Source: Bacteroidales bacterium
GTDB taxonomy: Bacteria > Bacteroidota > Bacteroidia > Bacteroidales > Tenuifilaceae
Direction: 5' to 3'
DNA length: 64,000 nt
Assembly (NCBI GenBank): GCA_020636845.1
Contig: JACJXD010000004.1
Location: 186,001-250,000 of the forward strand
Part shown: one piece after another, positions 15,435 to 23,042 of the stretch
Position numbering within the stretch: the stretch's first letter is position 1
How the letters are laid out: every line of letters starts with the position of its first letter
The notes under the pieces: generated by a model
What the model was told of the DNA's origin: nothing
Seen by the model: the letters and a program-made list of their open reading frames with translations, nothing else
Databases searched by the model: none
Position numbers and translations under genes: made by a program

Positions 15435-16205
15435 ATGCTTAAACGTATTATTGCCTTTACTACCCGATTTATTCCACGGCATATTTTGCAATCTGTTGCC
15501 GGATTTTTCCTAAAAATTATCGGTTTCTTTTACTCCGGAAATAAATTCGAAGACCCCATATCGGGGAAAAAATACCGTAAACTGTTGCCTTATGGCCGTA
15601 CAATAATGCGCGAAAATGCACTGGCACCACACTCCATGTCGCTCGAAAGGCATCGGTTAATATGGTTATACCTGAAAAGTAAAACCGATTTTTTTGTCAA
15701 CCCTAAAAAAGTTCTGCACATAGCTCCCGAGTACTGCTTTGTTAAACCCTTTAAAAAGTTAAAGAATCTGGAATACGTTACGGCCGATTTAAATTCGCCG
15801 TGGGCCGATGTAAAAATGGATGTTCAGAATATTCCTTTTGAAGAATCGACCTTCGATGTTGTCCTTTGCAACCATGTACTGGAACACGTTGCTTCCGACA
15901 TTAAAGCTATGCAGGAAATTTTGCGGGTACTTAAACCCGGAGGCTTTGCCATTCTGCAAGTTCCCATAGACTATAACATGGAAACAACGCTGGAAGATGA
16001 AAAGTACAACACCCCGGAACTTCGCGAAAAATACTATCAACAACGCGACCATCTGCGCCTTTACGGTCGGGATTACGCCCAAAGACTTCGAAACGTCGGA
16101 TTTGCTGTAATTGAAGACGACTTTGTAAAAACATTACCCAAAGAACAAGTTACAAGGTACGCCTTACCATTCAACGAAATCTTATACATCTGCAAAAAGG
16201 AATAA
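15435..16205 (+). CDS. Class I SAM-dependent methyltransferase
   Basis: 256 residues from ATG 15435, five bases after rbfA stops; an upstream start at 15408 would overlap rbfA. After a hydrophobic N-terminal stretch the Rossmann core shows VLHIAPEYCF (a variant of the glycine-rich motif I), ADLNSPWADVKMDVQNIPF, DVVLCNHVLEHV and LKPGGFAILQVPID, a Methyltransf_11 pattern. The motif I loop has lost the usual glycines (GCG/GTG to APE), seen in some methyltransferases acting on lipids or glycans. Substrate unknown. Confidence 0.85.
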   Translation: MLKRIIAFTTRFIPRHILQSVAGFFLKIIGFFYSGNKFEDPISGKKYRKLLPYGRTIMRENALAPHSMSLERHRLIWLYLKSKTDFFVNPKKVLHIAPEYCFVKPFKKLKNLEYVTADLNSPWADVKMDVQNIPFEESTFDVVLCNHVLEHVASDIKAMQEILRVLKPGGFAILQVPIDYNMETTLEDEKYNTPELREKYYQQRDHLRLYGRDYAQRLRNVGFAVIEDDFVKTLPKEQVTRYALPFNEILYICKKE

Positions 16206-16211
16206 AAACCT

Positions 16212-17444
16212 ATGAACCTGCCATTTTATATTGCCCATAGATACCTGTTTGCAAAAAAATCGCATAACATTATCAATATTATCTCCCTAATTTCACTTAT
16301 AGGAGTTACTACCGGCGTAATGGCTTTGGTAATTGTACTATCGGTATTTAACGGTTTTGATTCGCTTATAGGGCGCTTATACTCCACCATTGATTCCGAT
16401 ATAAAAATAGTTCCTGCAACAGGAAAATCTTTTTCCGTAAACACTCCCGAATTCGATAAGATAAAAAAACGTTCCGATATCGCTTTTTTTACAGAGGTTG
16501 TTGAAGAAAATGCCCTTTTCAGCTGTCGGAATAAGCAACACATAGGAATTATTAAGGGCGTTAGCCGAAACTACACCGAACTAACCGGTCTGGACACCAT
16601 GATGATTGATGGTAAATTTTCTTTGTGGTTCGGTTCAGAACCAAGAGCCGTTCTTGGTAAAGGTGTCGCCTATTTCCTTAATACCAATCTCGGGCAATTC
16701 GACCCAATTTTTGTTTACATTCCCAAACGAGGAAAAACAGTTTTATCCGTTGAGCACGCTTTTAACAAAAAAGCCATTATGCCTTCGGGAATTTTTGCCA
16801 TTGAGCAAGATTTCGATATGCAGTACATGTTTGCCCCTATTGAGTTTGTTAGAACACTTTTACAGTACGACTCAACAACCGTAACTTCCATAGAACTGAA
16901 ACTTGCCAAGAATGCAAATGCCGATAAATTAAAGGAAAACCTACAACAACTGTTAGGTTCAAATTATAAGGTTCTTAGCCATTACCAGCAAAACGAGTCG
17001 TTGTACCGAACGATGAAAACCGAGAAATTTGCCATCGCGCTAATTCTTATTCTTATTCTGATAGTCGCATCGTTCAATATAATCGGTTCGCTTTCCATGC
17101 TGATAATTGACAAGCGTAAAGATGTGGAAACCTTAAGAAGCATGGGTGCAGACAATAGCCTTATTCGGAAAATATTCCTTGCCGAAGGGCTGCTCATTTC
17201 TTTCGGCGGTTCTATAATTGGAACTATTCTGGGATTAATTGTTTGTTGGGCTCAAATAACCTTTAAATTGATAAAACTGGAAGGCCGGGGAAGTTTTATA
17301 ATTGATGCCTACCCTGTTGATATTCAACTTGGAGACATCGGATTAATACTGGTTGCCGTACTTATTATCGGGTATTTGGCCGCACGTTTCCCCGTTCAAA
17401 TAATCACCCGGAAAATTCTTAATACCGATTTCTCGGAAAAATAA
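16212..17444 (+). CDS. FtsX-like ABC permease of the LolC/LolE type
   Basis: 410 residues starting MNLPFYIAHRYLFAKKSHN, the LolC/E N-terminal signature. One membrane segment lies near 25-48 (GVTTGVMALVIVLSVFNGF), then a periplasmic MacB-like domain of about 215 residues. Three C-terminal membrane segments follow (IALILILILIVASFNIIGSL; GLLISFGGSIIGTILGLIV; DIGLILVAVLIIGYLAARF). These proteins pair with a LolD ATPase to release lipoproteins from the inner membrane. No LolD gene is adjacent. The rbfA-to-lolC/E order is commonly seen in Bacteroidota (recollection). Confidence 0.9.
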   Translation: MNLPFYIAHRYLFAKKSHNIINIISLISLIGVTTGVMALVIVLSVFNGFDSLIGRLYSTIDSDIKIVPATGKSFSVNTPEFDKIKKRSDIAFFTEVVEENALFSCRNKQHIGIIKGVSRNYTELTGLDTMMIDGKFSLWFGSEPRAVLGKGVAYFLNTNLGQFDPIFVYIPKRGKTVLSVEHAFNKKAIMPSGIFAIEQDFDMQYMFAPIEFVRTLLQYDSTTVTSIELKLAKNANADKLKENLQQLLGSNYKVLSHYQQNESLYRTMKTEKFAIALILILILIVASFNIIGSLSMLIIDKRKDVETLRSMGADNSLIRKIFLAEGLLISFGGSIIGTILGLIVCWAQITFKLIKLEGRGSFIIDAYPVDIQLGDIGLILVAVLIIGYLAARFPVQIITRKILNTDFSEK

Positions 17445-17494
17445 AAATGCTAGTTCAGTTGAATTCTCATTTCAATATCTAACACCCTACTAGG

Positions 17495-18895
17495 CTAGAT
17501 TCTTTCCAGCAATACAACGTTCTCAACATGATGCGTTTGTGGAAACATATCCACCGGCTGTATCCGAGCAACCCTGTAACCTTCGCCCATTAAAGCAATA
17601 TCCCGAGCTTGTGTTGCCGGATTACAGCTAACATATACAATTCTGCGAGGAGCAACCTGCATCAACATCTTAACCACATCGGGGTGAACCCCTGCACGAG
17701 GAGGATCGAGAATAACAACATCCGGTCTTCCATTCTGCCCAATAAAGTCATCCGTAAGTAAATCCTTTATATCGCCCGCATAGAAACTGGTGTTTTTTAT
17801 ATTGTTGATTCGGGAATTTTCCCAAGCATCGTCAATTGCCTCCGGAACATATTCAACGCCAACTACATGTTTTGCCTGTGCGGCAATAAAGTTGGCAATT
17901 GTCCCAGTGCCTGTATATAAATCGTAAACCAACTCGTTTCCGGTTAAACTGGCAAACTCGCGGGCAACCCTATAAAGTTCGAGCGCTTGCTTGGAATTGG
18001 TTTGGTAAAACGATTTTGGTCCAACCTTAAACTTAATATCTTCCATCTGCTCCACAATGTGATCGTTTCCCTTGTAAAGCACCAAATCCAAATCGTTTAT
18101 GGTGTCGTTAACCTTCGTATTTTCTACATAAAAAAGTGAAGTTACCTGTGGAAAAGTTTCAGCAATGAAATCCAGCAACTCTTTTACCTGTGGAATAAAC
18201 TGTTTTACGGATAAAATAACCATTACATCACCAGCGGAAGATGTACGTACAATTAAGTTTCGCAATATTCCTTCCTTACTACGAAGGTTTAAAAACGGTA
18301 TTCCCTTTTCAAGGGCAAATTTCTTAACCCCTAACCGAATAGCATTTGATGGTTCCGGTTGCAGGTAGCACGTGTTTACATCGAAAACCCTGTCGAAACG
18401 TTTGGGAATATGGTAACCCAATGCCGGCTGATTTCCAAAATCTTCCCCGGATTCTATTTCTTCCTTTGTTAACCAACGGCTATCCGAAAAAGTAAACTCC
18501 AACTTGTTTCTATAGTGTGTAGTATTTTTTGACCCAATAATCGGTGAAATTTCAGGTAAATCTATTTTCCCTATTCTCGTCAGTTGGTCGGATACTTGGC
18601 TTTGCTTAAACTTTAGCTGTTCGCTATACGGCAAACTTTGCCATTTGCATCCACCGCAAGTTCCAAAATGTGAACAAAAAGGCTCTACCCGTAAATCCGA
18701 TTTTTTAATCAACTTAACCACATAACCTTCCATGTAACTTTTCCGGCTACTTACTACCTGCACATCAACCACATCTCCCGGAATTACGTAAGGCACAAAC
18801 AAAACCTTGTTATTAACTCGGGCTATTGCGTTACCCTCGGCGGCAATTCCTTCAATTTTAACTCCTTCGATAATCGGATATTTACGTTTGTTCAC
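17495..18895 (-). CDS. rlmD: 23S rRNA (uracil-5-)-methyltransferase, RlmD/RumA family
   Basis: 466 residues. An N-terminal TRAM domain (about 8-65) is followed by an iron-sulfur motif CSHFGTCGGCKWQSL, with a cluster cysteine further on. The SAM site is DLYTGTGTIANFIA, then VILDPPRAGVHPDVV and the catalytic cysteine in YVSCNPATQARDI. It methylates a uridine of 23S rRNA at C5; the RlmD versus RlmC or TrmA-like choice cannot be settled by reading alone. Divergent from the ydjM-like gene, with overlapping candidate promoters between them. Confidence 0.93.
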   Translation of the reverse strand: MNKRKYPIIEGVKIEGIAAEGNAIARVNNKVLFVPYVIPGDVVDVQVVSSRKSYMEGYVVKLIKKSDLRVEPFCSHFGTCGGCKWQSLPYSEQLKFKQSQVSDQLTRIGKIDLPEISPIIGSKNTTHYRNKLEFTFSDSRWLTKEEIESGEDFGNQPALGYHIPKRFDRVFDVNTCYLQPEPSNAIRLGVKKFALEKGIPFLNLRSKEGILRNLIVRTSSAGDVMVILSVKQFIPQVKELLDFIAETFPQVTSLFYVENTKVNDTINDLDLVLYKGNDHIVEQMEDIKFKVGPKSFYQTNSKQALELYRVAREFASLTGNELVYDLYTGTGTIANFIAAQAKHVVGVEYVPEAIDDAWENSRINNIKNTSFYAGDIKDLLTDDFIGQNGRPDVVILDPPRAGVHPDVVKMLMQVAPRRIVYVSCNPATQARDIALMGEGYRVARIQPVDMFPQTHHVENVVLLERI

Positions 18896-18922
18896 AGTAA
18901 AATGTGTTAATTTTGAACCAAT

Positions 18923-18930
18923 TATATTTG
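18923..18930 (+). promoter_or_regulatory. -7 element for the ydjM-like gene
   Basis: TATATTTG, an exact TAnnTTTG match, 32 bases before the start codon at 18963. No convincing -33 element. Confidence 0.4.
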
Positions 18931-18944
18931 TAAATGTTAGGCTG

Positions 18945-18952
18945 CAAAGGTA
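18945..18952 (-). promoter_or_regulatory. -7 element for rlmD
   Basis: Minus-strand TACCTTTG, exact TAnnTTTG match, about 50 bases before the rlmD start at 18895. It lies only 14 bases from the opposing -7 element, so the two transcripts would begin in overlapping DNA. Confidence 0.4.
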
Positions 18953-18962
18953 GTAAAATTGT

Positions 18963-20012
18963 ATGGATTCGCTAACTCACGTTGTTTTGGGCGCAACCGT
19001 TGCGCAAACAGTATCCAATGAAAAATTAGGAAAAACTGCTTTGTTGATTGGAGCAATAGCAGGAAACATTCCCGATTTCGATATGCTTGTAACTCCTTTT
19101 TTCAAACCTGCCGATGCCATGTTTGTTCACCGGGGATTCAGCCACTCTTTCTTACTACTGGTAATACTGGCTCCACTTATCGCAGGCTGCTTAAAATACC
19201 TGTTTCGCTCAAAAAAAGTAAGCTACTTCACATGGCTTGCAGTAGTAGGATTACCTTGGTTCTCGCATTTAATAGTTGATATTTTCAACACTTACGGAAC
19301 CGCTCTTTTCGAACCTTTTAACGCTACAAGAATATCGTACGATTCCGTTGCAATAATAGACGCCGTTATCTTGCTAATACTTATCCCAACGGTTATTTTA
19401 CTCTTTTGGATGAAAAATTGGAAACGTAAGAGGAACATTTCTATCACCTCCGTGATTCTCGTATCTCTTTACTTTATCCTGTCCATATTTATAAAGGAAA
19501 ATCTAAATCAAACTGTTAAACAAGAACTTAACGAGCAAAAAGTTGCTTATACGCGAATTTACACAACTCCTCTACCTTTAAACAATATTATTTGGTTGGT
19601 TCTTGTTGAAAATAACAACGAGTATGCCATTTGGAAGCACAATGTAGTTTCAGGCGCTAACTCACACATCAACTATATACGTAAAAACAGGCAACTTCTA
19701 TCGAAGATTATTCCAAACAACGATGTTGACAAACTAATGGACTTTACAAAAGGATTTTACTCCGTTGGCAAACTACCTAATGAAATTTTCTGTATTCATG
19801 ATTTACGCTTTGCCAGTTTAGGGGCCTTACCTCCCGCTTCTTACGGACTAACCTTTGTAATTAAAAAAGAAAAGGATGAGTTGCTTGTTACACGATCTCA
19901 TCCTAAACGAAACATAACCTTAAGTAATATTGCAAACCTGATAAACGAAATTCTTACTAATACTAATCCTCAAAAGAACTTGCCCAATCAATCGCTTCCT
20001 CAAACGAATTAA
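18963..20012 (+). CDS. YdjM-like membrane-bound metal-dependent hydrolase (DUF457)
   Basis: 349 residues. It begins MDSLTHVVLGATVAQTVSNE and continues IAGNIPDFDML, with the histidine-rich HRGFSHSFLLLVILAPL and LPWFSHLIVDIFNTYGT. These conserved His/Asp residues mark the YdjM/DUF457 family. About five membrane segments fall in the first 185 residues and a soluble domain of about 165 residues follows. E. coli YdjM is LexA-regulated, but no LexA-type box was recognised here. The chemical reaction is not known. Its last 50 bases overlap the convergent STAS-like gene. Confidence 0.87.
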   Translation: MDSLTHVVLGATVAQTVSNEKLGKTALLIGAIAGNIPDFDMLVTPFFKPADAMFVHRGFSHSFLLLVILAPLIAGCLKYLFRSKKVSYFTWLAVVGLPWFSHLIVDIFNTYGTALFEPFNATRISYDSVAIIDAVILLILIPTVILLFWMKNWKRKRNISITSVILVSLYFILSIFIKENLNQTVKQELNEQKVAYTRIYTTPLPLNNIIWLVLVENNNEYAIWKHNVVSGANSHINYIRKNRQLLSKIIPNNDVDKLMDFTKGFYSVGKLPNEIFCIHDLRFASLGALPPASYGLTFVIKKEKDELLVTRSHPKRNITLSNIANLINEILTNTNPQKNLPNQSLPQTN

Positions 20013-20394
20013 AAAATTTTAAGGGCAACTTGTATGCCTTCGACACTTGAAGTATCATATTCAGGTAATACTTCTTAAAAAAATTTCCTTCAAGAACAAC
20101 TCCCGCTCTAAGTAAACCCTGCGATACCGCCCTTGGTATTGCATTTTTTTCAAACCACTTACGGCTTTCGGGACTCACAATTCCCTGTCCTCGAATATCG
20201 GAAATGTAATTGTGTATTGGCACTTCATACTTTTTCTGATAGTCAAGTGCAGTTTCAATAGCCCTTATATACTCTTTAGAACTAACATTACCATGCCACT
20301 TTACAATAATAGATTTGCTTTTACTATTGTACGTTACATTTGCATATTCCGAAGCATATACTTCAATATCGTCCATGGCAAAATTTATGTTCAT
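19963..20394 (-). CDS. Small STAS/SpoIIAA-like protein
   Basis: 143 residues, soluble, with no signal peptide. The pattern (IIVKWHGNVSSKEYIRAIET, then VPIHNYISDIRGQGIVSPES, then KFFNSFEEAIDWASSF) is that of single-domain STAS/SpoIIAA-like proteins common in Bacteroidota, with the final helix Phe-x-Ser-x-Glu-Glu-Ala-hydrophobic-x-Trp. Function unknown. The ATG at 20394 is used; Met7 is possible. It overlaps the 3' end of the ydjM-like gene by 50 bases on the opposite strand, which is unusually long for convergent genes. Confidence 0.75.
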   Translation of the reverse strand: MNINFAMDDIEVYASEYANVTYNSKSKSIIVKWHGNVSSKEYIRAIETALDYQKKYEVPIHNYISDIRGQGIVSPESRKWFEKNAIPRAVSQGLLRAGVVLEGNFFKKYYLNMILQVSKAYKLPLKFFNSFEEAIDWASSFED

Positions 20395-20538
20395 AAGTTA
20401 TGGCAATCCAACTTTAAATTCAACTTGTGCTACAACAAAAATTCTATTTATCGATAAAATACAACCATCAACCAACAAACAACGGCTTAAATTATTCGAA
20501 TTTCAACTTGTACAAATATAAAATATACGTTGATTTTT

Positions 20539-20546
20539 TATTTTTG
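20539..20546 (+). promoter_or_regulatory. -7 element for the groES-like gene
   Basis: TATTTTTG matches TAnnTTTG and lies 46 bases before ATG 20593. It sits inside the upstream-extended reading frame and so favours the shorter start. Confidence 0.35.
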
Positions 20547-20592
20547 TATTTGTTTATTTCTGTTCTACTTAATAATCATAATTGTTTTACAA

Positions 20593-20976
20593 ATGTCATT
20601 GTCCTTCGACCCAAAAGATTTCGATAGCCTCATTGTGGTAGGCGATAGGGTTTTGATTAAGCCTAAAAATCCTGATGAAAGAACAAAGGCTGGATTACTT
20701 TTGCCTCCCGGCGTACAGGAAAAGCAAAAAGCCCATAGCGGGTATGTTGTAAAGGTTGGTCCCGGCTATCCAATTCCTACCATAGGTGATGCCGACGAGC
20801 CCTGGAAGAAAAGCAGAGAAAATGCAAAATACTTTCCTCTACAAGCCCAAATTGGCGACTTAGCTGTTTACCTGCACGAAAATTCGATAGAAGTGGAATT
20901 TAATAACGAAAAATATGTTATTGCCCCATTCTCGTCAATCCTTCTTCTTTTTAGAGATGAAGGATTGCTAGTATAA
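20593..20976 (+). CDS. GroES-family co-chaperone (divergent, with insertion)
   Basis: 127 residues from ATG 20593 (the frame opens at 20530, but the added 21 residues are hydrophobic and precede the likely promoter). VVGDRVLIKPKNPDERTKAG then LLLPPGVQEKQKAHSGYVVK match the first strands and mobile loop of Cpn10. A stretch of about 30 residues (PIPTIGDADEPWKKSRENAK) is inserted before QIGDLAVYLHENSIEVEF, making the protein longer than the usual 90-100. No groEL gene is near, so this is a stand-alone paralogue rather than the housekeeping groES. Confidence 0.8.
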   Translation: MSLSFDPKDFDSLIVVGDRVLIKPKNPDERTKAGLLLPPGVQEKQKAHSGYVVKVGPGYPIPTIGDADEPWKKSRENAKYFPLQAQIGDLAVYLHENSIEVEFNNEKYVIAPFSSILLLFRDEGLLV

Positions 20977-21005
20977 CTCCATTGCTCAATTTTTTTACAA
21001 AATGT

Positions 21006-21035
21006 TTTGCTGTGTACTATTTTCATATAATTTTG
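21006..21035 (+). promoter_or_regulatory. Promoter for the OmpH/Skp-like gene
   Basis: TTTG at 21006-21009, 18-base spacer, TAATTTTG at 21028-21035 (exact TAnnTTTG). The start codon follows 53 bases later. Confidence 0.5.
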
Positions 21036-21087
21036 CAGAAGTACCATTTTAACTACTACTCTATTAACCACTCTTAATAACATTAAA

Positions 21088-21693
21088 ATGAAAAAAGTAA
21101 ATTTAATTTTTAATATAGTCTTAACACTTGCGGTTATTGCGCTTTTTGTTCTTTTTTTCACATCTAGAAAAAATGTGGTTTCCAACGGAACAATCGCTCT
21201 TCCCGACTCCACTATTAAATCACCTATTGCATGGGTTGATATGGATACCATTCTGAATTCCTATGATATGTATTACGACATGAAAGCAGAATTGGAACAA
21301 AGCAGTAAGAAACTTGAAGAAGAACTCAATGCAAAATCTAAATCGTTCGAAAAAGAAGCTAACGATTTCCAAAATAAAGTTCAAAAAGGATTGATAACTC
21401 GTTCCGAAGCACAGCAATTACAAAATGCTTTGGCACAGAAAGAACAAGAACTTTACAACTTACGCGATAATATGCGTATGCAACTGTCCGAAGAAGAACA
21501 AGTAAAGTTGCGTAAAATTCATAACAGCATAACCGAATACATTAAAGAATATAACGTAGCCAAAGGTTACAGCGTTGTGCTTAGTTACTCGTTTGGCGGA
21601 CAAGTTTTGTACGGACATCCGTCCATCGATATTACCAAAGAAGTTATTAAAGGGTTAAACGAAAAGTACGCTACAACAAGAAATTCAAAATAA
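21088..21693 (+). CDS. OmpH/Skp-family periplasmic chaperone
   Basis: 201 residues. An N-terminal hydrophobic segment (about 6-25) acts as signal or anchor, then WVDMDTILNSYDMYYDM, the usual strand-and-helix opening of OmpH proteins. A long charged coiled coil follows (ELEQSSKKLEEELNAKSKSF through RSEAQQLQNALAQKEQELYN), ending with the strand YSVVLSYSFGGQVLYG. Skp homotrimers hold unfolded outer-membrane proteins in the periplasm. No Ala-x-Ala cleavage motif is obvious, so the protein may stay anchored. A terminator follows the gene. Confidence 0.88.
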   Translation: MKKVNLIFNIVLTLAVIALFVLFFTSRKNVVSNGTIALPDSTIKSPIAWVDMDTILNSYDMYYDMKAELEQSSKKLEEELNAKSKSFEKEANDFQNKVQKGLITRSEAQQLQNALAQKEQELYNLRDNMRMQLSEEEQVKLRKIHNSITEYIKEYNVAKGYSVVLSYSFGGQVLYGHPSIDITKEVIKGLNEKYATTRNSK

Positions 21694-21718
21694 TACCTAA
21701 ACTAAACCTAAACCAACC

Positions 21719-21757
21719 GAAACCCTTTCAAGTGGTCAGCCATTTCGAAAGGGTTTC
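21719..21757 (+). terminator. Intrinsic terminator after the OmpH/Skp-like gene
   Basis: Perfect 11-base stem GAAACCCTTTC/GAAAGGGTTTC with a 17-base loop, followed by a T-rich tail. It lies wholly before the ATG of the glycosyltransferase at 21771 and argues against the longer start at 21732. Confidence 0.85.
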
Positions 21758-21770
21758 TTATTTTTACCCC

Positions 21771-23042
21771 ATGAACACTGCTTATTTTGAAAAGAAAAAC
21801 TATAAACCCAAACTGAAAGAACTCCCTTCGAAGGACTTAGGTATTTGCGTGGTTATACCTTCCTACAAAGAAGAAAACCTTAATATTGCCCTAAGCGCTC
21901 TATCAAAATGTATCCTTCCAAAATGCAATGTAGAAGTATTAGTAGTTGTTAATCATCCCCAAGATTCTCCAGAAGGCATAGTTGAAATATCACAAGAAAC
22001 GCTTCAACTGGTCGAAAACTTTAACCGTAACAACCGCAATGAGAAAATTGAATACTTTGCAGTAAAAGCATTCGACTTACCAAAAAAACATGCCGGAGTT
22101 GGGCTCGCCCGTCAAATAGGCATGGACGAAGCGGCATTCCGCTTACTAAAAATAAATAGTCCGCTAGGTATTATTGCTTGCTTTGATGCGGATTCTACAT
22201 GCGATACAAACTATCTAACAGAACTAGAAAAGTTGTGGGAGAAAAATCCGAAAACCAACGCCTGCTCCATACGGTATGCTCATCCATTATCCGGTAGCAA
22301 TTACAATCCAACTATTTACAAAGGAATTGCCGAATACGAATTGCACCTCAGGTATTATAATCAGGCATCCCGATACATTGGCTTCCCGTTTGCCTACCAC
22401 ACCGTTGGTTCATCGATGGCCTGCAGCGCCAGCGCCTACGTTAAATTTGGCGGAATGAACCGTCATCAGGCCGGAGAAGATTTTTACTTTTTGCAAAAGA
22501 TTATACCCCATGGAAATTTCTTAGAACTAAACTCAACTTGCATTATTCCATCGCCTAGACCATCGGATAGAGTTCCCTTTGGAACCGGTAGGGCTATGAG
22601 CAAACATCTCGATAATAACGAACCATTTACAACTTACCAACTAGAGTCTTTTTTAGAGTTAAAAACCTTCTTTTCCTTAATCGAACCTTTTTATAATACC
22701 ACAACAGTCAACGACATTAACACTCTAATTTCGCAATTACCCCAAACAATAAAAACATTCTTGCTTCAGAATAATGCAACAAACGCTATTTTGAGTGTCA
22801 AGAAAAATTCGGCTTCTTTAAAAGCATATAGAAAACGGTTCTTTCTATGGTTTGATGCTTTTGCCCTGCTTAAATACATGAACTTTTCGAACGAGAACAC
22901 CTATAAAAGGCAACCTGTAATTCAGGAAGCGGAAAAACTTCTAACTAAAATGAATTTAGAAATTCCTAAAGAAAACGATGCCTTTAGCCTCCTAAAGTTA
23001 TATCGCAGTTTAGATGAAAAGACATACCAATTTACATTCTGA
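21771..23042 (+). CDS. Family 2-like glycosyltransferase
   Basis: 423 residues from ATG 21771. The GT-A core shows GICVVIPSYKEENLNIALSA, the nucleotide-binding IACFDADSTCDTNYL (D-x-D-type motif near residues 140-146), and the acceptor-side MNRHQAGEDFYFLQK. There is no membrane segment. The C-terminal about 130 residues are helical and not recognised. It probably transfers a sugar to a cell-surface or secreted glycan; donor and acceptor are unknown. It ends 11 bases inside the convergent phosphatase gene. Confidence 0.82.
   Translation: MNTAYFEKKNYKPKLKELPSKDLGICVVIPSYKEENLNIALSALSKCILPKCNVEVLVVVNHPQDSPEGIVEISQETLQLVENFNRNNRNEKIEYFAVKAFDLPKKHAGVGLARQIGMDEAAFRLLKINSPLGIIACFDADSTCDTNYLTELEKLWEKNPKTNACSIRYAHPLSGSNYNPTIYKGIAEYELHLRYYNQASRYIGFPFAYHTVGSSMACSASAYVKFGGMNRHQAGEDFYFLQKIIPHGNFLELNSTCIIPSPRPSDRVPFGTGRAMSKHLDNNEPFTTYQLESFLELKTFFSLIEPFYNTTTVNDINTLISQLPQTIKTFLLQNNATNAILSVKKNSASLKAYRKRFFLWFDAFALLKYMNFSNENTYKRQPVIQEAEKLLTKMNLEIPKENDAFSLLKLYRSLDEKTYQFTF

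Noticed and set aside
20212..20627. Three overlapping plus-strand open frames between the STAS-like and groES-like genes
   Set aside because: They are mutually overlapping, AT-driven frames across the promoter region; the groES-like gene uses another frame starting at 20593.
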